This document shows, piece after piece, positions 48,623 to 56,132 of a stretch of DNA of 64,000 bases (position 1 is the first letter of the stretch; each line of letters starts with the position of its first letter). This stretch comes from Kitasatospora herbaricolor (GTDB taxonomy: Bacteria; Actinomycetota; Actinomycetes; Streptomycetales; Streptomycetaceae). Position numbers and translations under genes: made by a program. Location: the NCBI RefSeq assembly GCF_030813695.1, contig NZ_JAUSVA010000002.1, positions 4,898,001-4,962,000 of the forward strand, given 5' to 3'. The notes beneath the pieces were generated by a model. The model saw only the letters and a list, made by a program, of their open reading frames with translations, was not told the DNA's origin and searched no databases.

Positions 48623-49045
48623 ATGAACGACATCGTGCACGGTCTGGGCGCCGCCGCGGCCTTCGGCGGGGTGGGCGTGGTGCTGCTGCTGCTCGGGGTC
48701 GGGCTGGTCGACCTGCTGACCCCCGGCAAGCTGGGCCGGCAGATCTGGGTCGAGCGCAACCGGAACGCGGCGGTGCTGCTCAGTTCCGCGCTGCTCGGGA
48801 TCGGCGGGATCGTCTTCACGGCGATCCTGTACACCTACGAGGAGTTCGGCAAGGGGCTGGCCTCCACCGCGCTGTTCGGGCTGCTCGGCCTGGTCCTGAT
48901 GGCCGTGGCGTTCTGGGCGGTGGACCTGCTGACCCCCGGCAAGCTCGGCGCGATCCTGGTGGATCCCGAGCCGCACCCCGCGGTGTGGGTGTCGGCCAGT
49001 TGCAACCTGGCGGTGGCCGCGATCGTCGCCGCCGCGATCGCATAA
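48623..49045 (+). CDS. DUF350 membrane protein
   Basis: A 140-residue membrane protein with four helices in two matching halves: each half ends in VDLLTPGKLG, once near residue 34 and once near 107. DUF350 proteins usually occur as such tandem pairs and are linked to glutathionylspermidine-like or membrane-stress genes in other bacteria; here no partner is seen. GGGGGAG lies before the ATG. TGGGATATGTTTT around 48546-48558 may include its promoter. Confidence 0.83.
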   Translation: MNDIVHGLGAAAAFGGVGVVLLLLGVGLVDLLTPGKLGRQIWVERNRNAAVLLSSALLGIGGIVFTAILYTYEEFGKGLASTALFGLLGLVLMAVAFWAVDLLTPGKLGAILVDPEPHPAVWVSASCNLAVAAIVAAAIA

Positions 49046-49241
49046 CCCGGATCGCTCGCCGCCGGATCCCTCGCCGCCGCAATCCTCGCCGCCGGATTCC
49101 TCAGGGTCGGCCGCTCACCGCCGGCCCCGTCCGGCCCGCTCGGGTCCGGTCCGCCGCGGCCCGACCCGCGCACCAGCGCACCTGCGCCCGCCCGCGGCCC
49201 GGCCCGCCGTCCGTGAGCGGGCCCGCCCCTGTCCGGTGCCG

Positions 49242-49844
49242 TCAGCCGCGGGCCAGTCGCTCCGTCAGCCGCTGCTTGGCGGCGGGCCACTCGTCCGCGA
49301 GCATCGAGAAGTACACGCTGTCGCGCCAGCTGCCGTCCGCGCGGCGGCGCTCCCGCCGGTGGACGCCCTCGAAGGTGGCGCCCAGGCGGAGGATGGCGTT
49401 GCGCGAGCGCTCGTTCAGGTGGTCGGTCTTCCAGAACACCCGCCCCATGCCCAGGTCCTCGTAGGCGTGGGTGAGCAGCAGCAGCTTGGCCTCGGTGTTC
49501 ACGGCCGTCCGCCAGGCGGAGCGGGCGTACCATGTGCCGCCGATCTCGACGAGTTCGTTCCCGGCGTCGAAGTCGTAGTAGCCGGTCATGCCGATGGCCC
49601 GGCCGCTCGGCGCGTCGACGACGGCGAAGACCACGGCGGTGCCGGCCTCGATCTCGGCCAGCCGTCCGTCGATGACGTCGCCGAGCTCCTCCGCGGTGTG
49701 CGGGGTGCCGGACGGGATCCAGCGCCAGACCTCCTCGTCCCCGCCGCCGGCGGCGAACAGGTCGGGCAGGTGGTGCCGGCCGAGGGGCTCCAGGCGGATG
49801 GTGCGGCCGGTCAGGGTGACGGGTGCGGGCAGCTTGGCGGTCAT
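49242..49844 (-). CDS. GNAT-family N-acetyltransferase (RimJ/RimL-like)
   Basis: A 200-residue acetyltransferase. LTGRTIRLEPLGRHHLPDLFAAGGG starts the fold; GGTWYARSAWRTAVNTEAKLLLLTHAYEDLGMGRVFWKTDHLNERSRNAILRLGATFEGV is the RimL-like acetyl-CoA core. The N-terminal ATG at 49844 follows a putative regulator site. It acts on an unknown amine. The operator just upstream shares a decamer with the one upstream of pirin, so it may be part of the same regulon. Confidence 0.88.
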   Translation of the reverse strand: MTAKLPAPVTLTGRTIRLEPLGRHHLPDLFAAGGGDEEVWRWIPSGTPHTAEELGDVIDGRLAEIEAGTAVVFAVVDAPSGRAIGMTGYYDFDAGNELVEIGGTWYARSAWRTAVNTEAKLLLLTHAYEDLGMGRVFWKTDHLNERSRNAILRLGATFEGVHRRERRRADGSWRDSVYFSMLADEWPAAKQRLTERLARG

Positions 49845-49865
49845 GCCCGGCAAAGTAGCCGGAGT

Positions 49866-49903
49866 TTGCACTAGATGCAACAGCTTTTTGCACTAGTTCA
49901 ATT
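49866..49903 (-). promoter_or_regulatory. overlapping palindromes upstream of the GNAT gene
   Basis: TTGCACTAG occurs at 49866-49874 and at 49888-49896, 22 bases apart. The first continues as TTGCA-CTAGA-TGCAA (49866-49880) and the second as TTGCACTAGTTCAA, a near-perfect palindrome. TAGTTCAATT (49894-49903) is also found upstream of pirin. The sites lie 22-60 bases ahead of the start, where a repressor would cover the promoter. Confidence 0.55.
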
Positions 49904-49942
49904 GCCCTCGATGGGTGTCCCGCGGTGGCGCCGGGCAGGCGA

Positions 49943-49972
49943 AAGGGCCCCGCGGCGAACCGCGGGGCCCTT
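49943..49972 (-). terminator. terminator of purA
   Basis: A 13-bp perfect stem (49943-49955 with 49960-49972) with a CGAA tetraloop, 18 bases past the purA stop. Confidence 0.7.
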
Positions 49973-49990
49973 CGGGGTGGAGCGGGCGGG

Positions 49991-51274
49991 CTAGACGAAC
50001 GAGTTGATCTGGATCGTCTCGGTCCGGCCCGGGCCGACGCCGATGGCGGAGATCGGGGCGCCCGACATCTCCTCCAGCGCCTTCACGTACGCCTGGGCGT
50101 TCTTCGGCAGGTCGCCGAAGGTCTGCGCCTTGCTGATGTCCTCGGTCCAGCCGGGGAGGTTCTCGTAGATCGGCTTCGCGTGGTGGAAGTCCGACTGGTT
50201 GTACGGGAGCTCCTCGACGCGCTTGCCGTCGATCTCGTACGCGACGCAGACCGGGATCTGCTCCCAGCCGGTGAGCACGTCCAGCTTGGTGAGGAAGAAG
50301 TCGGTCAGGCCGTTGACCCGGGTGGCGTAGCGGGCGATCACCGCGTCGAACCAGCCGCAGCGGCGGTCACGGCCGGTGGTGACACCGCGCTCGCCGCCGA
50401 TCCGGCGCAGCGCGTCGCCGTCGGCGTCCAGCAGCTCGGTCGGGAACGGGCCCGAGCCGACCCGGGTGGTGTAGGCCTTCAGGATGCCGATGACCCGGTC
50501 GATCTTGGTGGGGCCGATGCCGGCGCCGGTGCAGGCGCCGCCGGCGGTCGGGTTCGACGAGGTCACGAAGGGGTACGTGCCGTGGTCGACGTCCAGCAGG
50601 GTGCCCTGGCCGCCCTCCAGCAGGACGACCTTGTTCGCCTTCAGGGCCTCGTCCAGGACGAGGGTGGTGTCGGCGAGGAAGGGGCGCAGCTTGTCGGCGT
50701 AGCCGAGGTACTCCTGGACGACCAGGTCGGCCGGGATGGCGCGGCGGTTGTAGAGCTTGACCAGCAGCTGGTTCTTGTCGTGCAGGGCCGCTTCGACCTT
50801 CTGCTGCAGGATCGACTCGTCGAAGAGGTCCTGGACCCGGATGCCGACGCGGTTGATCTTGTCGGCGTAGGTCGGGCCGATGCCGCGGCCGGTGGTACCG
50901 ATCCGGCGCTTGCCGAGGAAGCGCTCGGTGACCTTGTCCAGGGTGCGGTGGTACGGCGTGATCAGGTGGGCGTTGCCCGAGATCAGCAGCTTGGAGGTGT
51001 CGATGCCGCGCTCGTTCAGGCCGTTCAGCTCGGAGAGCAGCACGCCCGGGTCGATCACGACGCCGTTGCCGATGACCGGCACCACATTCGGGCTGAGGAT
51101 GCCGGAAGGGAGCAGGTGCAGGGCATACTTCTGGTCGCCGATGACCACCGTGTGACCGGCGTTGTTGCCGCCCTGGTAGCGGACGACATAGTCGACGGAG
51201 CCACCGAGGAGGTCGGTCGCCTTCCCCTTGCCCTCGTCCCCCCACTGAGCGCCAACGAGCACGAGTGCCGGCAC
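49991..51274 (-). CDS. purA: adenylosuccinate synthetase
   Basis: A 427-residue enzyme joining IMP and aspartate with GTP to form adenylosuccinate, the committed step to AMP. P-loop: QWGDEGKGKATDLL; catalytic Asp/His in this block and in GGNNAGHTVV; GTTGRGIGPTYADK and the GERGVTTGRDRRCGWFDAV block bind IMP and aspartate. Length is normal. ATG at 51274. It is transcribed away from the diacylglycerol-kinase-like gene; purF and purM lie just beyond that on the other strand, so the purine genes are clustered but not one operon. Confidence 0.97.
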   Translation of the reverse strand: MPALVLVGAQWGDEGKGKATDLLGGSVDYVVRYQGGNNAGHTVVIGDQKYALHLLPSGILSPNVVPVIGNGVVIDPGVLLSELNGLNERGIDTSKLLISGNAHLITPYHRTLDKVTERFLGKRRIGTTGRGIGPTYADKINRVGIRVQDLFDESILQQKVEAALHDKNQLLVKLYNRRAIPADLVVQEYLGYADKLRPFLADTTLVLDEALKANKVVLLEGGQGTLLDVDHGTYPFVTSSNPTAGGACTGAGIGPTKIDRVIGILKAYTTRVGSGPFPTELLDADGDALRRIGGERGVTTGRDRRCGWFDAVIARYATRVNGLTDFFLTKLDVLTGWEQIPVCVAYEIDGKRVEELPYNQSDFHHAKPIYENLPGWTEDISKAQTFGDLPKNAQAYVKALEEMSGAPISAIGVGPGRTETIQINSFV

Positions 51275-51337
51275 AGGCGTACACCCCTTCCGGTTGGGGC
51301 ATCCTGCGTAGGCCGCAGTCTGCCCCGAGATAGACGA

Positions 51338-51365
51338 AGCCCCTGGCGCAATAGCGCAAGGGGCT
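51338..51365. other. hairpin between divergent purA and kinase-like genes
   Basis: Arms AGCCCCTGGCGC and GCGCAAGGGGCT (51338-51349 with 51354-51365) pair with a single mismatch around an AATA loop. It lies in the shared 5' region, 64 bases before purA and 36 before the kinase-like start. A terminator is unexpected here; it could be a leader attenuator of either gene. Confidence 0.4.
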
Positions 51366-51400
51366 CTTGCACCGAGAGATTACCTGAGGAAGGACCGGTC

Positions 51401-52252
51401 GTGTCGTCCCTGTCCACGCCCGCATCCCACGCTGCCACCCCCGGCAACGGCGAGCCACTGCTCGTCCTGCTCGACCCGGCCGCCAAGCAGACCGACGGAG
51501 AGTCGGTCCGGATCGCGAAGGATGTGCTCTGCGGAGGCGCGGACGTCAAGGTGGCGCACCCGGAGAGTCCGTCCGAACTGGACCGGGTGCTTTCGCACCG
51601 GGGCCGCCGGCGACCGGTGGTGATCGGATCCGATCTGGCGCTGCAGCGGGTGCTCCAGGCCCTGTACCGGCAGCGTGAACTGGGCAGCGACCCGGTCGGG
51701 CTGATCCCGGTGGGCCGGCCCGCGGAGCTGAACGCGGCCCGGGCGCTGGGGGTGCCGGCGGAGCCGGTCCGGGCGGCCCGGGCGATCCTCACGGGGGTGC
51801 CGCGCGCGCTGGACCTGCTGGTGGACGACGGCGGCGGGGTGGTGCTGGGCGCGGTCCGGATCGCGGGGACCGGGGTCCGGCGCGGACTGGGCCGAACGGG
51901 CGGTTGGCGTTCGCTATGGGCGAAACTGGCTGCGGCCGAGCAGGCGACCGGCAAGCCCCCGGAGGGCGCAGGCGAGCACCCCGAGGCGCGGCTGCGGGTG
52001 GAGGCGGACGGCCGGCTGCTGGCTGACGTCCACCGGCCGGTGCGGGTGGTCCAGGTGAGCCTGCCGCTGGGCGAGGGCGTGATGGAGATCGTGGTGCGCG
52101 CCCCGGGCGCGCTGGTCCGGGCCCGGGCGTCCTCGGTCACGGTGGCCGGCCGCGGCTTCGGCTACGAGGCGGACGGGCACCCGGTCGGCCCGGTGCGCTC
52201 CCGGACCTGGACGGTGCACCCGGCCTCCTGGCGGCTGCTGCTGCCGGGCTGA
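51401..52252 (+). CDS. diacylglycerol-kinase-catalytic-domain protein
   Basis: A 283-residue protein with weak but recognisable features of the DAGK_cat/lipid-kinase family: an N-terminal Rossmann-like part (LLVLLDPAAKQTDGESVRIAKDVL), the region RRPVVIGSDLALQRVLQALYRQ, and GLIPVGRPAELNAARALGVP corresponding to the GTxNDxAR block of lipid kinases. The canonical GDGT motif is IGSDLA here, so catalysis is doubtful. It may act on a lipid or be a degenerate paralogue. GAGGAAGGA precedes the GTG at 51401. Confidence 0.72.
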   Translation: MSSLSTPASHAATPGNGEPLLVLLDPAAKQTDGESVRIAKDVLCGGADVKVAHPESPSELDRVLSHRGRRRPVVIGSDLALQRVLQALYRQRELGSDPVGLIPVGRPAELNAARALGVPAEPVRAARAILTGVPRALDLLVDDGGGVVLGAVRIAGTGVRRGLGRTGGWRSLWAKLAAAEQATGKPPEGAGEHPEARLRVEADGRLLADVHRPVRVVQVSLPLGEGVMEIVVRAPGALVRARASSVTVAGRGFGYEADGHPVGPVRSRTWTVHPASWRLLLPG

Positions 52253-52272
52253 GCCGGGCCGCCGGGCCGCCG

Positions 52273-52293
52273 GGCCGCCCCCGCCGGGCGGCC
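52273..52293 (+). terminator. hairpin after the kinase-like gene
   Basis: An 8-bp stem (52273-52280 with 52286-52293) within a tandem GGGCCGCC/GGGCGGCC block that starts at 52255. Confidence 0.45.
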
Positions 52294-52508
52294 TGGGTGA
52301 GCAGGGTCACGTTTCGGCCCCCCGCGGCGGCCCGGGCGGACCGGCCCGGCCGGGGCCAACGGGCGCGCGTCGCAAGGCAGGGGGGGTGGTCGGGCCGATT
52401 CCCGGATTCGAAACGCGCTGACGGTAAGGGGTTTTGTCTACGCGCGTCGCCGGTTGATCGTCCGACCGCGGCCCCCTCCCCCGTTCGGGAAGGCTGTGCC
52501 AACTGCCC

Positions 52509-52514
52509 TAGACT
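52509..52514 (+). promoter_or_regulatory. -10 of purF (leaderless start)
   Basis: TAGACT ends seven bases before the GTG at 52522, and no Shine-Dalgarno sequence is present. A -35 is unclear; TTCGGG at 52484-52489 is 19 bases away. Confidence 0.5.
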
Positions 52515-52521
52515 CGAAGAC

Positions 52522-54105
52522 GTGCCACGTGGTGACGGAAGACTCAACCACGATCTTCTTCCCGGCGAGAAAGGCCCCCAGGACGCTTGCGGCGTCTTCG
52601 GTGTCTGGGCTCCCGGCGAGGAGGTCGCCAAGCTCACGTTCTTCGGCCTTTATGCCCTGCAGCACCGTGGACAGGAATCCGCGGGCATCGCAGTGAGCAA
52701 CGGCTCCCAGATTCTCGTCTTCAAGGACATGGGACTTGTCTCCCAGGTCTTCGACGAGGCCTCCCTGGGGTCCTTGCACGGGCATATCGCCGTCGGACAC
52801 GCCCGCTACTCGACCACCGGTTCCTCGGTCTGGGAGAACGCCCAGCCGACCTTCCGCGCGACCGTCAACGGTTCGCTGGCCCTCGGGCACAACGGAAACC
52901 TGGTGAACACCGCCGAACTGGCGGAGATGGTCGCCCGACTGCCCGGTGAGGAGCACGTCTCCCGGTCCGGCCGCAGCGCCGCGACCAACGACACCGATCT
53001 GGTGACGGCCCTGCTCGCGGGCCACCCCGAGCTCACCATCGAGGAGACCGCCCGGCAGGTGCTGCCCAAGGTCAAGGGCGCCTTCTCGCTGGTCTTCATG
53101 GACGAGCACACGCTCTACGCCGCCCGTGACCCGCAGGGCATCCGCCCGCTGGTCCTCGGCCGGCTGGAGCGCGGCTGGGTGGTCGCCTCCGAGACGGCGG
53201 CGCTCGACATCTGCGGCGCCTCCTACATCCGTGAGGTGGAGCCCGGCGAGCTGATCGCCATCGACGAGAACGGCATGCGCAGCAGCCGCTTCGCCGAGGC
53301 CAAGCCCAAGGGCTGCGTCTTCGAGTACGTCTACCTGGCCCGCCCCGACACCTCCATCGCCGGCCGCAACGTGCACCTCTCCCGCGTGGAGATGGGGCGC
53401 AAGCTGGCCAAGGAGGCGCCCGTCGAGGCCGACCTGGTGATAGCGACCCCGGAGTCCGGCACCCCGGCCGCCATCGGCTACGCCGAGGCCAGCGGGATCC
53501 CGTACGGCTCCGGCCTGGTGAAGAACGCCTACGTCGGCCGCACCTTCATCCAGCCCAGCCAGACCATCCGCCAGCTCGGCATCCGGCTCAAGCTGAACCC
53601 GCTCAAGGAAGTCATCGCGGGCAAGCGCCTGGTCGTCGTCGACGACTCCATCGTGCGCGGCAACACCCAGCGCGCGCTGGTGCGGATGCTGCGCGAGGCG
53701 GGCGCCGCCGAGGTGCACATCCGGATCTCCTCGCCGCCGGTGAAGTGGCCCTGCTTCTTCGGCATCGACTTCGCGACCCGCGCGGAGCTGATCGCCAACG
53801 GGATGACCGTCGAGGAGATCGGCCGCACGCTCGGCGCGGACTCCCTGGCCTACATCTCGATCGACGGCATGATCGAGGCGACCACGCAGCCCAAGGACAA
53901 GCTCTGCCGGGCCTGCTTCGACGGGGTCTACCCGATGGAGCTGCCGGACCCGGCCCTGCTGGGCAAGCTGCTCCTGGAGGCCGAGATCAAGGGCAGCCAG
54001 CAGCCGCCCGCCGTCCGTGGCAAGCCGCACTCCGGAGCGGACCTGGACGGTGTCCAGTCGCTGCTCGGCGGTGGCGGCGCGGCCGACGCGCTGCGACGCC
54101 CGTAG
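52522..54105 (+). CDS. purF: amidophosphoribosyltransferase
   Basis: A 527-residue enzyme starting de novo purine synthesis: glutamine plus PRPP to phosphoribosylamine. The nucleophile is Cys23 in QDACGVFGV, so residues 1-22 are a propeptide removed to expose it. The glutaminase domain includes GHARYSTTGSS and ALGHNGNLVN; the PRPP-binding loop is RLVVVDDSIVRGNTQ. Cysteines in VKWPCFFGID and KLCRACFDGVYP fit the oxygen-sensitive Fe-S cluster of the B. subtilis-type enzyme. Start GTG at 52522 fits the -10 in front and gives the propeptide. Followed by a hairpin and purM. Confidence 0.97.
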   Translation: MPRGDGRLNHDLLPGEKGPQDACGVFGVWAPGEEVAKLTFFGLYALQHRGQESAGIAVSNGSQILVFKDMGLVSQVFDEASLGSLHGHIAVGHARYSTTGSSVWENAQPTFRATVNGSLALGHNGNLVNTAELAEMVARLPGEEHVSRSGRSAATNDTDLVTALLAGHPELTIEETARQVLPKVKGAFSLVFMDEHTLYAARDPQGIRPLVLGRLERGWVVASETAALDICGASYIREVEPGELIAIDENGMRSSRFAEAKPKGCVFEYVYLARPDTSIAGRNVHLSRVEMGRKLAKEAPVEADLVIATPESGTPAAIGYAEASGIPYGSGLVKNAYVGRTFIQPSQTIRQLGIRLKLNPLKEVIAGKRLVVVDDSIVRGNTQRALVRMLREAGAAEVHIRISSPPVKWPCFFGIDFATRAELIANGMTVEEIGRTLGADSLAYISIDGMIEATTQPKDKLCRACFDGVYPMELPDPALLGKLLLEAEIKGSQQPPAVRGKPHSGADLDGVQSLLGGGGAADALRRP

Positions 54106-54115
54106 TTTTCCCGCT

Positions 54116-54139
54116 GCGGGGCCCGTCACCGGGCCCCGC
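54116..54139 (+). terminator. hairpin between purF and purM
   Basis: A 10-bp perfect stem (54116-54125 with 54130-54139) with a four-base loop, preceded by TTTT at 54106-54109. It may reduce read-through from purF into purM. Confidence 0.55.
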
Positions 54140-54176
54140 GGTCGTTCACCCCCCTGACCCGAGAGGGCCGCACGCA

Positions 54177-55262
54177 GTGACCAGCAACGAGAGCGGTGCC
54201 ACCTACGCCGCCGCAGGTGTCGACATCGAGGCGGGCGACCGCGCCGTCGAACTCATGAAGCAGTGGGTCCGCAAGGCCAACCGCCCCGAGGTGGTCGGCG
54301 GTCTCGGCGGCTTCGCCGGGCTGTTCGACGCCTCCGCCTTCAAGCGCTACGAGCGGCCGCTGCTGGCCTCGGCCACCGACGGCGTGGGGACGAAGGTCGC
54401 CATCTCCCGGGCGATGGACAAGCACGACACCATCGGCCACGACCTGGTCGGCATGGTCGTCGACGACCTGGTGGTCTGCGGGGCCGAGCCGCTCTTCATG
54501 ACCGACTACATCTGCGTCGGCAAGGTCGTCCCCGAGCGGGTCGCCCAGATCGTCAAGGGCATCGCCGAGGGCTGCGCGCTGGCCGGCTGCGCGCTGGTCG
54601 GCGGCGAGACCGCCGAGCACCCCGGCCTGCTCGGGCCGGACGACTACGACGTCGCGGGCGCCGGCACCGGCGTGGTGGAGGCCGACGCGCTGCTGGGCGC
54701 GGAGCGGGTCCGCGCGGGCGACGTGGTGATCGCGATGGCCGCCTCCGGCCTGCACTCCAACGGCTACTCGCTGGTGCGCCACGTGCTGCTGAACGAGGCC
54801 GGCTGGAAGCTCGACCGCAAGGTCGAGGAGTTCGGCCGGACGCTGGGCGAGGAGCTGCTGGAGCCGACCAGGATCTACTCCCTGGACTGCCTGGCGCTCA
54901 CCCGCGCCACCGAGATCCACGCCTTCTCGCACGTCACCGGCGGCGGCCTGGCCGCCAACCTGGCCCGGGTCATCCCGGCGGGCCTGCACGCCCGTCTGGA
55001 CCGCGGCACCTGGACGCCGCTGCCGGTCTTCCAGACCGTCGCCCAGGTCGGCAAGGTGGCCACCCTGGAGATCGAGAAGACCCTGAACATGGGCGTCGGC
55101 ATGGTCGCCGTCGTCCCGCCGGAGTCGGTGGACACCGTGCTCGCGATCCTGGAGGACCGCGGCGTGGAGGCCTGGCTGCTCGGCGACGTCGTCGACCGCA
55201 CCGCGGAGCACGCCGACGGCGCGGCCCTCTACAACGCGTACGAGGGCTTCACCGCGGGCTGA
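54177..55262 (+). CDS. purM: phosphoribosylformylglycinamidine cyclo-ligase (AIR synthetase)
   Basis: A 361-residue enzyme converting FGAM to AIR with ATP, step five of purine synthesis. Family blocks: ATDGVGTKVAIS, GHDLVGMVVDDLVVCGAEPLFMTDYI, CALVGGETAEHPG, SGLHSNGYSLVRHVLL and HVTGGGLAANLARVIP. GAGAGGG precedes the GTG at 54177. 71 bases after purF, with a hairpin between, so it is partly co-transcribed or separately controlled. Cytoplasmic. Confidence 0.97.
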   Translation: MTSNESGATYAAAGVDIEAGDRAVELMKQWVRKANRPEVVGGLGGFAGLFDASAFKRYERPLLASATDGVGTKVAISRAMDKHDTIGHDLVGMVVDDLVVCGAEPLFMTDYICVGKVVPERVAQIVKGIAEGCALAGCALVGGETAEHPGLLGPDDYDVAGAGTGVVEADALLGAERVRAGDVVIAMAASGLHSNGYSLVRHVLLNEAGWKLDRKVEEFGRTLGEELLEPTRIYSLDCLALTRATEIHAFSHVTGGGLAANLARVIPAGLHARLDRGTWTPLPVFQTVAQVGKVATLEIEKTLNMGVGMVAVVPPESVDTVLAILEDRGVEAWLLGDVVDRTAEHADGAALYNAYEGFTAG

Positions 55263-55276
55263 CCGTTCGGACGGGA

Positions 55277-55305
55277 GCCCTCCGCCGGTGACCGGTGGAG
55301 GGCTT
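55277..55305 (+). terminator. terminator of purM
   Basis: Arms 55277-55290 and 55292-55305 pair around a single base, with one mismatch pair, 14 bases after the stop, followed by TTT. Confidence 0.62.
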
Positions 55306-55450
55306 TCGGCTGCCCGCGGCCCGGGGTTGCCCGGCGGGGGTTGCCCCGGCCGAGGGACGGGCCGGCGAACGGGGCCCGGCCGGCGCCGCCGGGGCCCTGG
55401 CCTCCGTGGTGGATCCGCCGACGGGCGGCCGGTGGCCGGGAACGGCGAAA

Positions 55451-55482
55451 ACCGGCCCGGCGCACTGGGCGCCAGGGCCGGT
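55451..55482 (-). terminator. terminator of the DUF3073 gene
   Basis: Outer arms ACCGGCCC and GGGCCGGT with inner GGCGC/GCGCC lie 16 bases beyond the DUF3073 stop on the minus strand. Confidence 0.55.
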
Positions 55483-55497
55483 CAGGCCAGGCTGTGA

Positions 55498-55752
55498 CTA
55501 CGCGCGGCGGCGGGCCTGGGTGTGGCCGCTTTCCGCCTCGGTGTCATCCTCGTCGTCCTCGTCGGCGTAGAGATTCGCATACGCCGCGTAGGGGTCGTCC
55601 TCGTCCTCTTCCTCGACCGGCTCAGGGCTGATCGGGATGGAGGGCGAAACGCCCAGCTCGCTGGACAGACGGTTGGCGTCGAACCCGCCGCTGTTGTACT
55701 TCAGCTCGCGGGCGACCTTCGTCTGCTTGGCCTTGGCCCGGCCGCGCCCCAT
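55498..55752 (-). CDS. DUF3073 small acidic protein
   Basis: An 84-residue protein conserved in actinobacteria. The N terminus MGRGRAKAKQTKVARELKY is basic and highly conserved; the middle is SGGFDANRLSSELG, and the C-terminal half is very acidic (EEEDEDDPYAAYANLYADEDDEDD). The charge split suggests nucleic-acid contact at one end and a disordered acidic tail. Role unknown. It lies convergent to purM, as in S. coelicolor. Confidence 0.9.
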   Translation of the reverse strand: MGRGRAKAKQTKVARELKYNSGGFDANRLSSELGVSPSIPISPEPVEEEDEDDPYAAYANLYADEDDEDDTEAESGHTQARRRA

Positions 55753-56132
55753 GGGTCGACCCCCTCAACGATGGGGCTCACGGCCCCGAGTCTGACACGT
55801 GTTCATGATCAGGAGCGGCCTGCCCGAATGGGGAGAACCGTCCCTTGGAGCATTAACGGTACCTGTTTCTGCCGCCGGGCGGTACGTCGTCAGTGTGACG
55901 TGGCGCGCACCGCTCGCACCCAAGACCCGGTCTTTCCAGGTCACAGGCGGTTTTCCGGGGTTCAGCAAGCTGTCCGGAGGTGATTCAGGTCCGTCGTTCC
56001 AGGCTCGATTATCCCCCCAAGGGGGGTCCGGGATCGCCCGATCGGGTGCGGAAGTGAGAATCCGGTTCCACATCGTGATGCGTGGGGGGCGGGTGATGAC
56101 CCCGCGGGGCGGCCGCGCCCCCCACGCCCCGG
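55753..56132. other. intergenic region upstream of DUF3073
   Basis: About 380 bases between the DUF3073 start and the valine dehydrogenase stop. An AT-richer stretch (GGAGCATTAACGGTACC, near 55846-55862) is a likely promoter area for DUF3073. A CCCCCC-AA-GGGGGG palindrome at 56013-56026 may end the dehydrogenase transcript. No convincing gene. Confidence 0.45.
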
